Shown: one piece after another, positions 51,518 to 60,351 of the stretch | Layout: every line of letters starts with the position of its first letter | How positions within the stretch are numbered: the stretch's first letter is position 1 | DNA from: Cribrihabitans_A neustonicus | Lineage (GTDB): Bacteria; Pseudomonadota; Alphaproteobacteria; Rhodobacterales; Rhodobacteraceae | Reading direction: 5' to 3' | Assembly: GCF_048820895.1 (NCBI RefSeq) | Contig: NZ_JBMERQ010000008.1 | Location: forward strand, 86,940 to 150,939 | Length of the DNA: 64,000 nt | The notes under the pieces: model-generated | Database searches by the model: none | Told to the model about the DNA's origin: nothing | What the model saw: the letters and a program-made list of their open reading frames with translations, nothing else | Position numbers and translations under genes: made by a program

Positions 51518-52663
51518 ATGGATATTTCAAGGCGGCATTTCGGTTTCGGGCTTCTGGCGTTCGGGCTTTCTGCTTGCGGCAGCCCCGCGATACAGGGCAC
51601 CCGCCGCGCGGAGGCGGGCGGGCTGCCGCCGGACCTGAGGCCGGTGCCGAACGCGGGCTATGACGCCTGGGTGGCGGGCTTCCGCGGCCGTGCCCGGGCG
51701 CAGGGCATCTCGGACGGCACTTTGCGCGCGGCCTTCCGCGGCGCGGGTTACCTGCCAGGGGTAGTCACCCGCGACCGCAATCAGACCGAGTTCAAGCGCA
51801 GCCTGGAGGATTATCTTTCCATCGCGGTGTCGGACGAGCGGGTCGCCAAGGGCCGCGCGGCCTTTGCCCGCCACCGGAGCACGCTCGCTGCGCTGGAGCG
51901 GGCCTATGGCGTCGATGCTGAGATCATCGCGGCGATCTGGGGGCTGGAGAGCTTCTACGGCGAGCGCCGGGGCGATGTGCCGGTGATCTCGGCCGCCTCG
52001 ACGCTGGCTTATGACGGGCGGCGCGGGGCGTTCTTCGAGAAGCAACTTCTGGCGGCGCTGAAGATCCTGCAGAACGGCGACATCACGCCGGCAAAAATGA
52101 CCGGAAGCTGGGCTGGGGCGATGGGGCACACGCAATTCATCCCCACCTCCTACCAGGCCTTTGCTGTCGATTTCACCGGCGACGGAAAGCGCGACATCTG
52201 GTCCGAGGATCCGAGCGACGCCCTGGCCTCCACCGCCGCCTACCTTGCGCGCAATGGCTGGAAGCGCGGTCTGAAGTGGGGCGGTGAAGTCGGCGCGGAA
52301 GCGCCAGAAGGCCGGGTGATCCAGCCGCAGCCGGGAGGGCCGCGCTTTGCGGTCACAAGGAACTTTGACGCGATCAAGCGATATAACAATTCGGATGCCT
52401 ATGCGATCGGCGTGGGCCACCTGGCGGACCGGATTGCCGGCGGCGGGCCATTGCGCGCGGGCTTCCCGCCGGATGCCAACGGGCTGACCAAGGCAGACAG
52501 GATCGCGCTGCAAAAGCGGCTCACCGCGCACGGCTTCGACACCGGCGGCAGCGACGGGGTGATCGGCCCGAACAGCCAGTCCGCGATCCGCGCGTATCAG
52601 GAGAGCCGCGGGCTGCCTGTAACCGGCACGCCTTCGCAGGATCTGCTGCGCAGCCTGCGCTAG
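51518..52663 (+). CDS. Lytic murein transglycosylase, MltB type, lipoprotein
   Basis: A 381-residue enzyme cleaving peptidoglycan glycan strands. The signal ends in lipobox LSACGS (Cys20), preceded by the basic SRRHF. The SLT_2 domain has IWGLESFYGERRGD with the catalytic Glu near residue 150 and AMGHTQFIPTSYQ. The C-terminal peptidoglycan-binding domain (about 320-381) has IALQKRLTAHGF and GVIGPNSQSAIRAYQ. ATG 51518 gives the signal peptide. Confidence 0.93.
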   Translation: MDISRRHFGFGLLAFGLSACGSPAIQGTRRAEAGGLPPDLRPVPNAGYDAWVAGFRGRARAQGISDGTLRAAFRGAGYLPGVVTRDRNQTEFKRSLEDYLSIAVSDERVAKGRAAFARHRSTLAALERAYGVDAEIIAAIWGLESFYGERRGDVPVISAASTLAYDGRRGAFFEKQLLAALKILQNGDITPAKMTGSWAGAMGHTQFIPTSYQAFAVDFTGDGKRDIWSEDPSDALASTAAYLARNGWKRGLKWGGEVGAEAPEGRVIQPQPGGPRFAVTRNFDAIKRYNNSDAYAIGVGHLADRIAGGGPLRAGFPPDANGLTKADRIALQKRLTAHGFDTGGSDGVIGPNSQSAIRAYQESRGLPVTGTPSQDLLRSLR

Positions 52664-52707
52664 GAGGCTGTCACAAGCGCATGCCACGCGTCGACGGCGC
52701 GCGCGCT

Positions 52708-52885
52708 GGCGATCCTGACTGAGGTGGCTGGCAGTTTATGGCTGCCAAGTTCGTATGAGTTGTCGAGGGACCGCCCAGCCTCGCCAAATTGCCGCCGCGT
52801 GGGGGCGCGCCGGCGATGCGCGGCGGCCTTGCGGCCTTGTTCCGCGCCGGCGATGCGCGGCGGCCTTGCGGCCTTGTTCCGCGCG
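52708..52885 (+). repeat. Dispersed intergenic repeat family 1, copy at 52.7 kb, with tandem 37-bp duplication
   Basis: Contains GGCTGGCAGTTTATGGC, CCAAGTTCGTATGAG, GGGACCGCCCAGCCTCGCC, GGGGGCGCGCCGGCGATGCG and CGGCCTTGTTCCGCGC in the family order. The right end is duplicated: a 37-bp unit at 52806-52842 recurs exactly at 52843-52879. It lies in a 306-bp gap between convergent genes; only a terminator accompanies it. Confidence 0.85.
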
Positions 52886-52913
52886 GGCAGGATGCGGAAA
52901 CTGTCAAGCAGGC

Positions 52914-52949
52914 ACAAAAAAACGCTCCCCGCCGCGGCAGGGAGCGTTT
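52914..52949 (-). terminator. Rho-independent terminator of the Fe-alcohol dehydrogenase operon
   Basis: Perfect 10-bp stem AAACGCTCCC (52920-52929) and GGGAGCGTTT (52940-52949). On the minus strand it is followed by a T-run. It lies 20 bp after the last gene of the seven-gene operon. Confidence 0.85.
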
Positions 52950-52969
52950 CCATTCCGAATATCAGTTCC

Positions 52970-54115
52970 TCAGAGCGCAGCCTTGAACAGCGTGGTGAGG
53001 TTCTCCTTGGTCAGCGCGACCGGGTTGCCGCCGCAGGAGGGGTCGATCAGCGCGCCTTCGACCAGCTCGGGGATCGACGCTTCGGTCACGCCGAGGTCCG
53101 ACAGGCGGCGCGGGATGCCGAGGCTGTCGTTGAACTCCTGCACGAAGGCGCGGAAGCCGTCAAAGCCGCCGTCGATGCCGAGGTAGGCCGCCGCCTTGTC
53201 GAAACGCTCAGCGATCGCGGGCGCATTGAAGTCCAGCACCGCGGGCATGCAGACCGCGTTGGTGGTGCCGTGGTGGGTGTTGAAATGCGCGCCGATCGGA
53301 TGGCTCATCGCGTGGATCGCACCGAGGCCCTTCTGGAAGGCGGTGGCGCCCATTGCGGCCGCCGACATCATCTGCGCCCGCGCCTCGATATCGCTGCCGT
53401 CGGCATAGGCGCGCGGCAGGTAGTCCTTGACCAGCCGCATGCCTTCGAGCGCGATGCCCTGTGACATCGGGTGGTAGTGGGGCGAGGAGTAGGCCTCGAC
53501 ACAGTGGGCAAAGGCATCGAGCCCGGTGCCAGCGGTGATGAACTTCGGCATGCCAACGGTGAGCTCGGGGTCGCAGATCACCACGGCGGGCAGCACCTTG
53601 GGGTGGAAGATGATCTTCTTCTGATGCGTCACGCTGTCGGTGATGACGCTGGCGCGGCCGACTTCCGAGCCGGTGCCTGCGGTGGTCGGCACTGCGATGA
53701 TCGGCGCGATGGCGTCGGCATCGGCGCGGGTCCACCAGTCGCCAATGTCCTCGAAATCCCAGACCGGCCGGGTCTGGCCCGCCATGAAGGCGACCATCTT
53801 GCCCAGGTCCAGACCAGAGCCGCCGCCAAAAGCGATCACCCCGTCATGGCCGCCCGCCTTGTAGGCGGCGACCCCGGCGTCGAGGTTCTTCTCGTTCGGG
53901 TTGGGATCGACCTCGGAGAAGATTCCGCGGCCAAGACCCGCCGCTTCCATGATGTCGAGCGTGCCTCGGGTGACCGGCAGGCTGGCCAGCCCCTTGTCGG
54001 TGACCAGCAGCGGCTTCTTGATGCCCGCGAGCGCGCAGGCCTCGGCCAGTTCCTTGATCCGGCCGGGGCCGAACTTGATGGCGGTCGGGTAGGACCAGTT
54101 TCCAATGAGAGACAT
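52970..54115 (-). CDS. Iron-containing alcohol dehydrogenase
   Basis: A 381-residue group III alcohol dehydrogenase. GVIAFGGGSGLDLGKM is the NAD-binding motif near residue 95, and PTTAGTGSEV follows. The metal ligands lie in TAGTGLDAFAHCVEAYSS and AIHAMSHPIGAHFNTHHG (Asp and His residues). As the last gene of the amidohydrolase-TRAP-ligase-ALDH operon it probably oxidises a (gamma-glutamylated) amino alcohol to an aldehyde for the adjacent dehydrogenase. Substrate inferred, not shown. Confidence 0.9.
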   Translation of the reverse strand: MSLIGNWSYPTAIKFGPGRIKELAEACALAGIKKPLLVTDKGLASLPVTRGTLDIMEAAGLGRGIFSEVDPNPNEKNLDAGVAAYKAGGHDGVIAFGGGSGLDLGKMVAFMAGQTRPVWDFEDIGDWWTRADADAIAPIIAVPTTAGTGSEVGRASVITDSVTHQKKIIFHPKVLPAVVICDPELTVGMPKFITAGTGLDAFAHCVEAYSSPHYHPMSQGIALEGMRLVKDYLPRAYADGSDIEARAQMMSAAAMGATAFQKGLGAIHAMSHPIGAHFNTHHGTTNAVCMPAVLDFNAPAIAERFDKAAAYLGIDGGFDGFRAFVQEFNDSLGIPRRLSDLGVTEASIPELVEGALIDPSCGGNPVALTKENLTTLFKAAL

Positions 54116-54139
54116 AGACGTGTTCCTGTGATGAAACCG

Positions 54140-54206
54140 GGGAGGGGGCGCTGCCCCCGCTTGGCCAGGGCCAAGCCCCCCGGAGTATTTGCCGGAAAGA
54201 TGAAAG
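54140..54206 (+). repeat. GC-rich stem-loop repeat family 3, copy at 54.1 kb
   Basis: GGGGGCGCTGCCCCCG hairpin, then GGCCAGGGCC, then CCCCCCGGAGTATTTGCCGG and AAGATGAAAG. A related element lies at 63.53 kb. It fills the gap between the aldehyde and alcohol dehydrogenase genes. Confidence 0.5.
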
Positions 54207-54210
54207 GGGG

Positions 54211-55593
54211 TCAGCCCGTGACTTTCTTCAGGTGGTAGGATTTCGGGCGCGTGAGGTTGTGGTAGCCGATCACCGACAGCCCGCCGCCGCGCCCGGTGTC
54301 CTTGCAGCCGGTCCAGCAGAGGCCGGGATCGAGGTAGTCAGCCCGGTTCATGAAGACAGTGCCGGTCTCGATCCGGTCGCCCACGGCCTGCGCGCGTTCC
54401 ACATCGCGGGTCCAGAGCGAGGCGGTGAGGCCGAAGTCGCTGTCGTTCATGAGGTCAATGGCTTCCTCGTCGGAAGAGACCTTCATGATGCCGACCACCG
54501 GGCCGAAGCTCTCCTCGCGCATCACCCGCATGTCGTGAGTGACATTGGTGAGGATCTGCGGCGTGAGGTAAGCGCCGCCGTCGTCTTCCGCCACGGTCTC
54601 TATATGGGCCACGGCCCCGGCCGCGACGGCCTCGGCGATCTGCTCCCGCACCTCCTTGGCGAAGCGCACGCTGGCCATCGGGCCGATGGTGGTCTCGTTG
54701 TCGAGCGGATTGCCGAGCTTGTACCCCCTCACCGCCGCGATGGCCTTCTCCAGGAAGGCGTCATAGAGGCTTTCGTGCACATAGATCCGCTCGATCCCGC
54801 AGCAGCACTGGCCGGAGTTGAACATGGCGCCGTCGATCAGCGTGTCCACCGCCGCATCCAGATCGGCATCATCCATCACGTAGCCCGGGTCCTTGCCGCC
54901 AAGCTCGGTGCCGACGCCGGTGAAGGTGCCCGCGGCGGCGCGCTCCATCGCCTTGCCGCCGCCAACCGAGCCGGTGAAATTCACGAAGTTGAAGGCGCGG
55001 TTCGCAATCAGCTCCGAAGTCGTGTCGTGGTCGAGGAAGACGTTCTGGAACACGTCCTGGGGCACGCCCGCGGAATGGAAGGCCTGCGCCATGCGCTCGC
55101 CCACGAGGAGGGTCTGGGTGGCGTGTTTCAGCACCACGGTGTTGCCCGCGATCAGCGCGGGGGCCACGGTGTTGATTGCGGTCATGTAAGGGTAGTTCCA
55201 GGGCGCCACCACCAGCACCACGCCATGCGGCAGCCGCTTGATGTAGCGCTTGAAGGTCTCGTCCTCTCCGACCTCGATATCGGCGAGGGCATCTTTGGCG
55301 ATCTTCGCCATGTGCGAGGCGCGCTCGTTGAAGCCGCCGAACTCGCCGCCATAGCGCACCGGGCGGCCCATCATCTGCGCCAGCTCGGGCACGATCTCGT
55401 CGTTCATTGCGCCCACGGCGGCAACGCCCGCCATCACCAGATCGATCCGCTCCTGCAAGGGCCGTGCGGCCCAGGCGGCCTGTGCCGCGCGGGCGCGCCC
55501 GGCGGCCGCGAAAGCTTCATCGCGCGAAAGAACCGCGCGCTCCGCAAAAACCGATCCATCTACCGGCGAGATGCATTTCAATGTCTGGCTCAT
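54211..55593 (-). CDS. NAD(P)-dependent aldehyde dehydrogenase
   Basis: A 460-residue aldehyde dehydrogenase. VVAPWNYPYMTAINTVAPAL is the cofactor and Asn-containing motif, NFTGSVGGGKAM the nucleotide loop, ELGGKDPGYVM holds the general-base Glu, and FNSGQCCCGIERIYV the catalytic Cys. ESFGPVVGIM follows. ATG 55593 is chosen because GGAG lies 9 nt upstream; GTG 55599 is too close. In this operon it should take the aldehyde made by the Fe-alcohol dehydrogenase to the acid. Confidence 0.92.
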   Translation of the reverse strand: MSQTLKCISPVDGSVFAERAVLSRDEAFAAAGRARAAQAAWAARPLQERIDLVMAGVAAVGAMNDEIVPELAQMMGRPVRYGGEFGGFNERASHMAKIAKDALADIEVGEDETFKRYIKRLPHGVVLVVAPWNYPYMTAINTVAPALIAGNTVVLKHATQTLLVGERMAQAFHSAGVPQDVFQNVFLDHDTTSELIANRAFNFVNFTGSVGGGKAMERAAAGTFTGVGTELGGKDPGYVMDDADLDAAVDTLIDGAMFNSGQCCCGIERIYVHESLYDAFLEKAIAAVRGYKLGNPLDNETTIGPMASVRFAKEVREQIAEAVAAGAVAHIETVAEDDGGAYLTPQILTNVTHDMRVMREESFGPVVGIMKVSSDEEAIDLMNDSDFGLTASLWTRDVERAQAVGDRIETGTVFMNRADYLDPGLCWTGCKDTGRGGGLSVIGYHNLTRPKSYHLKKVTG

Positions 55594-55699
55594 CGCCACT
55601 AACTCCAGTCTCTCGGGCCCGAGGCCCGTGTTGCTTTCTGTCCGTAATTGCTCGGGGTCCGGGGGCTGGCCCCCGGCGCACGCCGGAGTGCGCCCCGGA

Positions 55700-57052
55700 T
55701 CACGCCCGCTCGAAGCCGCGCGCGATCTCGTAATCGGTCACCACGCGGTCGAAATCCTCGATCTCCACCTCGGCGGCGCGCAGGTAGTGGTCCACCACCT
55801 CCTCGCCAAAAGCCTCGCGCAGCATCTGCGAGCTATTCAGCGCGGCGCGGGCGTCGCGCAGGGTGGACGGGATCATGCCGGTGTCGCCTTTGTAGACGTC
55901 GCCCTTGGCAGGCGGCTGCAGCTCCAGCCCTTCTTCGATACCCGCGATGCCCGCTGCCAGCATTGCGGCCGAGGCGAGGTAGGGGTTCATGTCCGAACCC
56001 GGCAGGCGGCATTCCACCCGGATAGCCTTGGTGCCATCGCCGCAAAGCCGGAAACCCGCGGTGCGGTTGTCGACCGACCAGATGATGCGGGTCGGTGCAA
56101 AGGTGCCCTTCACGAAGCGCTTGTAGCTGTTGATGTAGGGCGCCATGAAATAGGTGTAGTCGGGCGCGTATTTCAAAAGCCCCGCCATGTAGCTCTTCAT
56201 CAGCGCCGACATGCCCAGCTCGTCTGCCTCGTCATAGAACGCGGGCTGGCCGTTCTTCCACAGCGACTGGTGCACGTGGCTGGAGGAGCCGACCTTGGCG
56301 TGGCTCCACTTCGGCAGGAAAGAGACGGCGTGACCCTGCTGGTGGGCGATTTCCTTCACCGCGTGTTTGGCGATGGTGTGGTGATCGGCGGTGCCGAGCG
56401 CATCGGAATACTTGATATTCAGCTCTTCCTGGCCGGTCTCCGCCTCGCCCTTGGTGCATTCCACCGGGATGCCCGCTTCCCACAAGTGATTGCGGACCGG
56501 GCGCAGCACGTGTTCCTCGCGGGTTGTTTGCAGGATGTTGTAATCCTCGTTGTAGCCGGAGATCGGCGCGAGGTCGCGGAAGCCTGACCTGCGGATCTCG
56601 TCGAAGCTCTTCTCGAACAGGAAGAATTCCAGTTCGGTCGCAGTCATCGCGTCAAAGCCCATCGCCTCCAGCCGCCGGATCTGGCGTTTCAGCATCGCGC
56701 GGGGGGAATGGGTGATTTCCTCATGGGTGTGATGGTCAAGCACGTCGCAGAGCACCATCACCGTGCCCTCGAGCCAGGGCACCGGGCGCAGGGTGGCGAG
56801 GTCGGGCTTCATCACATAGTCACCATAACCGCGCTCCCAGCTGGTGGCGGCAAAGCCCTCGGGAGTGGACATCTCGAGGTCGGTGGCGAGCAGGTAGTTG
56901 CAGCAGTGGGTTTCCTCCCAGGCGCCATTCACGAAATGCTTGGCGTGGAAGCGCTTGCCCATCAGGCGGCCCTGCATGTCCACAAGGCAGACCAGAACGG
57001 TGTCAACGGCGCCATCGGCAACCTGGTCCTTAAGAGTGTCGAAGGAGAGCAT
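55700..57052 (-). CDS. Glutamine synthetase-like gamma-glutamylamine ligase
   Basis: A 450-residue GlnA-fold ligase. Recognisable catalytic segments are TATELEFFLFE, CTKGEAETGQEELNIKY (metal Glu), GSSSHVHQSLW (ATP/metal His), and NRTAGFRLCGDG with RVECRLPGSDMNPYLA at the C-terminus. The sequence belongs with amine-using relatives (PuuA, IpuC) rather than true glutamine synthetases: it lacks the adenylylation Tyr loop and lies in a catabolic operon with TRAP transport. It should attach glutamate to an amine using ATP. Amine unknown. Confidence 0.85.
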   Translation of the reverse strand: MLSFDTLKDQVADGAVDTVLVCLVDMQGRLMGKRFHAKHFVNGAWEETHCCNYLLATDLEMSTPEGFAATSWERGYGDYVMKPDLATLRPVPWLEGTVMVLCDVLDHHTHEEITHSPRAMLKRQIRRLEAMGFDAMTATELEFFLFEKSFDEIRRSGFRDLAPISGYNEDYNILQTTREEHVLRPVRNHLWEAGIPVECTKGEAETGQEELNIKYSDALGTADHHTIAKHAVKEIAHQQGHAVSFLPKWSHAKVGSSSHVHQSLWKNGQPAFYDEADELGMSALMKSYMAGLLKYAPDYTYFMAPYINSYKRFVKGTFAPTRIIWSVDNRTAGFRLCGDGTKAIRVECRLPGSDMNPYLASAAMLAAGIAGIEEGLELQPPAKGDVYKGDTGMIPSTLRDARAALNSSQMLREAFGEEVVDHYLRAAEVEIEDFDRVVTDYEIARGFERA

Positions 57053-57078
57053 GAGCGGCCCTTTGTCTGTTGCGGCCA

Positions 57079-57150
57079 AAACGCTTGAAAAGCGTTTCGG
57101 CAAATTCCTCTGGCAAGGAATTTGGCCCGCTGCGGCGCAGGCCAAATCCC
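57079..57150 (-). promoter_or_regulatory. Competing hairpins between dctP and the ligase gene (attenuator-like)
   Basis: Read on the minus strand, a GGCCAAATTCCT segment can pair either upstream with GGATTTGGCC or downstream with AGGAATTTG (9-bp stem, 57101-57124). Then a stem AAACGCTT / AAGCGTTT (57079-57097) ends in TTTTGG. The order (alternative stem, then terminator-like stem) resembles attenuation in the 115-bp gap. No leader peptide was identified. Confidence 0.4.
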
Positions 57151-57167
57151 GTGTTTCAGCCGGTGCC

Positions 57168-58202
57168 TCAGCCGTAGCGGTAGGGGCGGCCGGCTTTCTG
57201 CATGTCAGCGTTATACTTCTTGAAGATCTCGACAACCTTCGCCTTGGTTTCGGACTCGGCTGCGATCTCATCCCAGAACTTCACCGCCGCGTCCTCGACC
57301 TGCTGCCATTCGTTGTCCGGAATAGTGGTCAGCTTCATCTTGTCGCCGTTCACGCGCAAGCTGGCTTCACCGCCCCAGTACCACCACTGGCGGTAATAAT
57401 GCGATTGGTCGCAGCAGACGCGGAACAGGGTCTGCAGGTCTTCCGGCAGCTCTTCCCAGCGGCCCATGTTGGCGAAGAAGGAGCCAGCCCAGGCGCCGGA
57501 GATGTTGTTGGTCAGGAAGTAGTCGGTCACGTCGGCCCAGCCGACGGTGTAGTCTTCGGTGATGCCGGACCAGGCGATGCCGTCGAGCTCACCGGTCTGC
57601 ACCGCAACTTCGATGTCTTCCCAGGGCAGGGTGACGGGCACCACGCCGAACTGGCTCAGGAAACGGCCCGCGGTCGGGAAGGTGAAGACGCGCTTGCCCT
57701 TCAGGTCCTCCAGCGAGTTGATCGGATCCTTGGTGGCAAAGTGGCAGGGGTCCCAGGCACCTGCCGAAATGTGCTTGACGCCGACCTTGGAATATTCCGC
57801 GTCCCAGATTTCATTCAGGCCGTACTGGTTGAACAGCACCGGCACGTCGAGCGAGTAGCGCGAGGCAAAGGGGAAATAGCCGCCGAACACGGTGACCTCG
57901 GTGGGCGAGGCCATCGAGTCATCGTCCGACTGCACCGCGTCGATGGTGCCGCGCTGCATGGCCCGGAACAATTCGCCGGTGGGCACCAGCTGGTCGGCGT
58001 AGAACAGTTCGATCTGCATGCGGTCGCCCGCGATCTTGTTGAACATGTCGATTGCCGGTTTCACCACATGCTCGGCAAGTGCGGCCCCGGCATAGGTCTG
58101 CATCCGCCAGGTTATGGTGGACTGGGCCAGCGCCGGGGCGGCGAGCGGTGCCGCCATGGCGCCCACGCCGGCGGATTGCAAAAACTTGCGTCTTGTCGTC
58201 AT
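57168..58202 (-). CDS. dctP: TRAP transporter substrate-binding protein
   Basis: A 344-residue periplasmic binding protein with a Tat-type signal, TTRRKFLQSAGVGAMAAPLA, cleaved near residue 28 (ALAQS). The mature part begins ITWRMQTYAGAALAEHVVK. The carboxylate-binding Arg region and FPTAGRFLSQFGVVPVTLPW in the middle are DctP-like. AAGGAG before ATG 58202 is strong. Tat export suggests the Roseobacter TRAP class for large or 2-oxo acids, but here an amine-containing ligand is inferred from the operon. Confidence 0.9.
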   Translation of the reverse strand: MTTRRKFLQSAGVGAMAAPLAAPALAQSTITWRMQTYAGAALAEHVVKPAIDMFNKIAGDRMQIELFYADQLVPTGELFRAMQRGTIDAVQSDDDSMASPTEVTVFGGYFPFASRYSLDVPVLFNQYGLNEIWDAEYSKVGVKHISAGAWDPCHFATKDPINSLEDLKGKRVFTFPTAGRFLSQFGVVPVTLPWEDIEVAVQTGELDGIAWSGITEDYTVGWADVTDYFLTNNISGAWAGSFFANMGRWEELPEDLQTLFRVCCDQSHYYRQWWYWGGEASLRVNGDKMKLTTIPDNEWQQVEDAAVKFWDEIAAESETKAKVVEIFKKYNADMQKAGRPYRYG

Positions 58203-58252
58203 CAATTCACTCCTTGTTGAAAGATCCGGCCTCTTGGCGGGGCTTCTCTTGG

Positions 58253-59755
58253 TTATTTTCCGTAAACATACTCCGGCAGCCACAGAGCGATCTGCGGGAA
58301 GATCATGATCAGCGCCAAGGCCAGCACCATCACTGCAGCAAAGGGGATGATCGAGACGTAGATGTCCTTCAGCTCGATCTCAGGCGGCGCCATCGCGCGC
58401 ATCAGGAACAGGTTGTAGCCAAACGGCGGCGTCATGTAGGCGATCTGGGTGGTGATAGTGTAGAGCACGCCGTACCAGATCAGATCGAAACCGAGCGCGC
58501 CCACCAGCGGCACATAGAGCGGGGCTACGATCACCAGCATCGCGGTGTCATCGAGAAAGGTGCCCATGATGATGAAGCTCAGCTGCATCAGGATCAGGAT
58601 CATCCAGGGCGAAAGCCCCAGCTTGGTGGTAAACAGATCCTCGATCGCCTTCACCGCGCCCAGCCCGTCGAACACCGCGCCAAAGCCCAGGGCGGCAAGG
58701 ATGATCCACATAAACATGCAGGAGATACCAAGGGTGGAGCGCACCGAGGTCTCGAACACTTCCTTGTTCATCCGGCCTTTCAGCACCGCCGCCAGAAAGG
58801 CGGTGATGGCGCCGATGGCGGAGCTTTCGACCAGCGAGGTCCAGCCATTCACGAAGGGCACCATCATCGCGGCGAAGATCGCCAGCGGCAGCACACCGGA
58901 GAACAGCAGCCGGTGCTTCTCTTTCAGGTAGAGGTCCTTGTAGAACGCCGGGTTTCCCCGCATCACGAAGGACAGCACGCCGAGACCGAAACCGAGGCCG
59001 AGCGCGGGCTGCGCATCGGTCGCACCGGTCAGGATCAGGAGCGGCACCAGCACCAGAGTTGCCAGGGTCAGGTAGTTGAGGCGCAGCGGGTGATCGGTGA
59101 TCTGCTCGTATTCAGCCAGATCCTCGGGGTGCATGGCGGGGCCCAGGTGCGGCTGCATGCGGGCGCGGACATAGATGTAGATGATGAACATGACAGCCAT
59201 CATCAGCCCGGGCACCACGCCTGCGAGCCACAGCTGCCCGACCGGCTGGCGCGCGATCATCGCATAAAGCACCAGCACCACCGAGGGCGGCACCAGGATG
59301 CCGAGGCTGGAGCCAGCCTGGATGGTCCCGGTCACCAGGATCTTGTCATAGCCGCGGCGCAAGAGCTCCGGCAGGGCGATGGTGGCGCCGATCGCCATGC
59401 CCGCCACCGACAGCCCGTTCATCGCAGAAATCAGCACCATCAGCCCGATGGTGCCGATGGCAAGACCGCCCTTCACCGGGCCCATCCACACGTGGAACAT
59501 CCGGTAGAGGTCGTCGGCGATCTTCGATTCCGACAGGACGTAGCCCATGAAGATGAACATCGGCAGGGTCAGCAGCGGATACCACTTCATCAGCTTCATC
59601 GAGGCGGAGAAGGGGATTTCCACTCCGCCGGTGCCCCAGAGGAACAGCCCCGCAACCGCGCCGACAAAGCCGATGGCGCCAAACACCCGCTGGCCGGTCA
59701 TCAGCATGAGCATCATGCCGGCAAACATGACGATGGCGATCATTTCGTAAGGCAT
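58253..59755 (-). CDS. dctM: TRAP transporter large permease
   Basis: A 500-residue membrane protein with about twelve to thirteen helices. It opens MIAIVMFAGMMLMLMTGQRV. YPLLTLPMFIFMGYVLSES and QAGSSLGILVPPSVVLVLYA are the conserved DctM loops binding Na+ and substrate, and PPFGYNLFLMRA is the C-terminal motif. It overlaps dctQ by one base (TAATG) and precedes dctP. Confidence 0.93.
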   Translation of the reverse strand: MPYEMIAIVMFAGMMLMLMTGQRVFGAIGFVGAVAGLFLWGTGGVEIPFSASMKLMKWYPLLTLPMFIFMGYVLSESKIADDLYRMFHVWMGPVKGGLAIGTIGLMVLISAMNGLSVAGMAIGATIALPELLRRGYDKILVTGTIQAGSSLGILVPPSVVLVLYAMIARQPVGQLWLAGVVPGLMMAVMFIIYIYVRARMQPHLGPAMHPEDLAEYEQITDHPLRLNYLTLATLVLVPLLILTGATDAQPALGLGFGLGVLSFVMRGNPAFYKDLYLKEKHRLLFSGVLPLAIFAAMMVPFVNGWTSLVESSAIGAITAFLAAVLKGRMNKEVFETSVRSTLGISCMFMWIILAALGFGAVFDGLGAVKAIEDLFTTKLGLSPWMILILMQLSFIIMGTFLDDTAMLVIVAPLYVPLVGALGFDLIWYGVLYTITTQIAYMTPPFGYNLFLMRAMAPPEIELKDIYVSIIPFAAVMVLALALIMIFPQIALWLPEYVYGK

Positions 59756-60351
59756 TAAATTTCGACTCCGCGCAGGCGTCCGATATCCCGGAACAGTTCG
59801 GCAAGGCATTGCAGCAGCATCAGGAAGACACCGAAGCAGAGGATGGTTTTGACCGGCCACAGGAAGGGCCGCCAGGCGGTGGAACTGCGCTCCAGGTAGC
59901 CAAGCTCCTCACCGGCGGCGGCAAAGCCCTGGGTGACAAGCGTCTTAAGCAGGGCCCAGAAGAACTGGAAGGGCTCCATCCCGAAGTAGCCCAGCGAATA
60001 GGCGGTGGAGCTCACTGCGCCGTAGAGCAGAATGCCAAGATAGGTGATCAGGAACAGAACGGTGAAGGCATCGACCATGGCTTTGGTTTTCACCGACCAG
60101 GCGCCATAGAACAGGTCCATCCGCACATTGGAGCCCATCTGGATCGAATAGGGGCCGCCCAGGATATAATAGGCGACCATGACGAACTGCGCGGTCTCCA
60201 GCGTCCAGAGCGATGGGTTGAAGAAGGTCTTGGAGACCGATGACCACAACAGCACGCCGATCAGCGCAAAGATCAGGTACATCGCAAAGCGGCCAATGAA
60301 GCGGTTCATCGCGTCGATGCCGCGGACATAGGCGGTGATCACTCTAGGCAT
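59755..60351 (-). CDS. dctQ: TRAP transporter small permease
   Basis: A 198-residue membrane protein with four helices. RFAMYLIFALIGVLLWSSVS is the first helix, GGPYSIQMGSNVRMDLFYG the DctQ hallmark loop, and the last helix is near 165-185. AAGGAGG before ATG 60351 is a strong ribosome site. It overlaps the amidohydrolase gene by 8 bp and dctM by 1 bp. Confidence 0.9.
   Translation of the reverse strand: MPRVITAYVRGIDAMNRFIGRFAMYLIFALIGVLLWSSVSKTFFNPSLWTLETAQFVMVAYYILGGPYSIQMGSNVRMDLFYGAWSVKTKAMVDAFTVLFLITYLGILLYGAVSSTAYSLGYFGMEPFQFFWALLKTLVTQGFAAAGEELGYLERSSTAWRPFLWPVKTILCFGVFLMLLQCLAELFRDIGRLRGVEI

Noticed and set aside
52660..53464. Possible proteins encoded in the 52.7-kb repeat
   Set aside because: Frames differ between the four repeat copies and have no shared start or ribosome site, so the repeat is conserved as DNA or RNA, not as protein.
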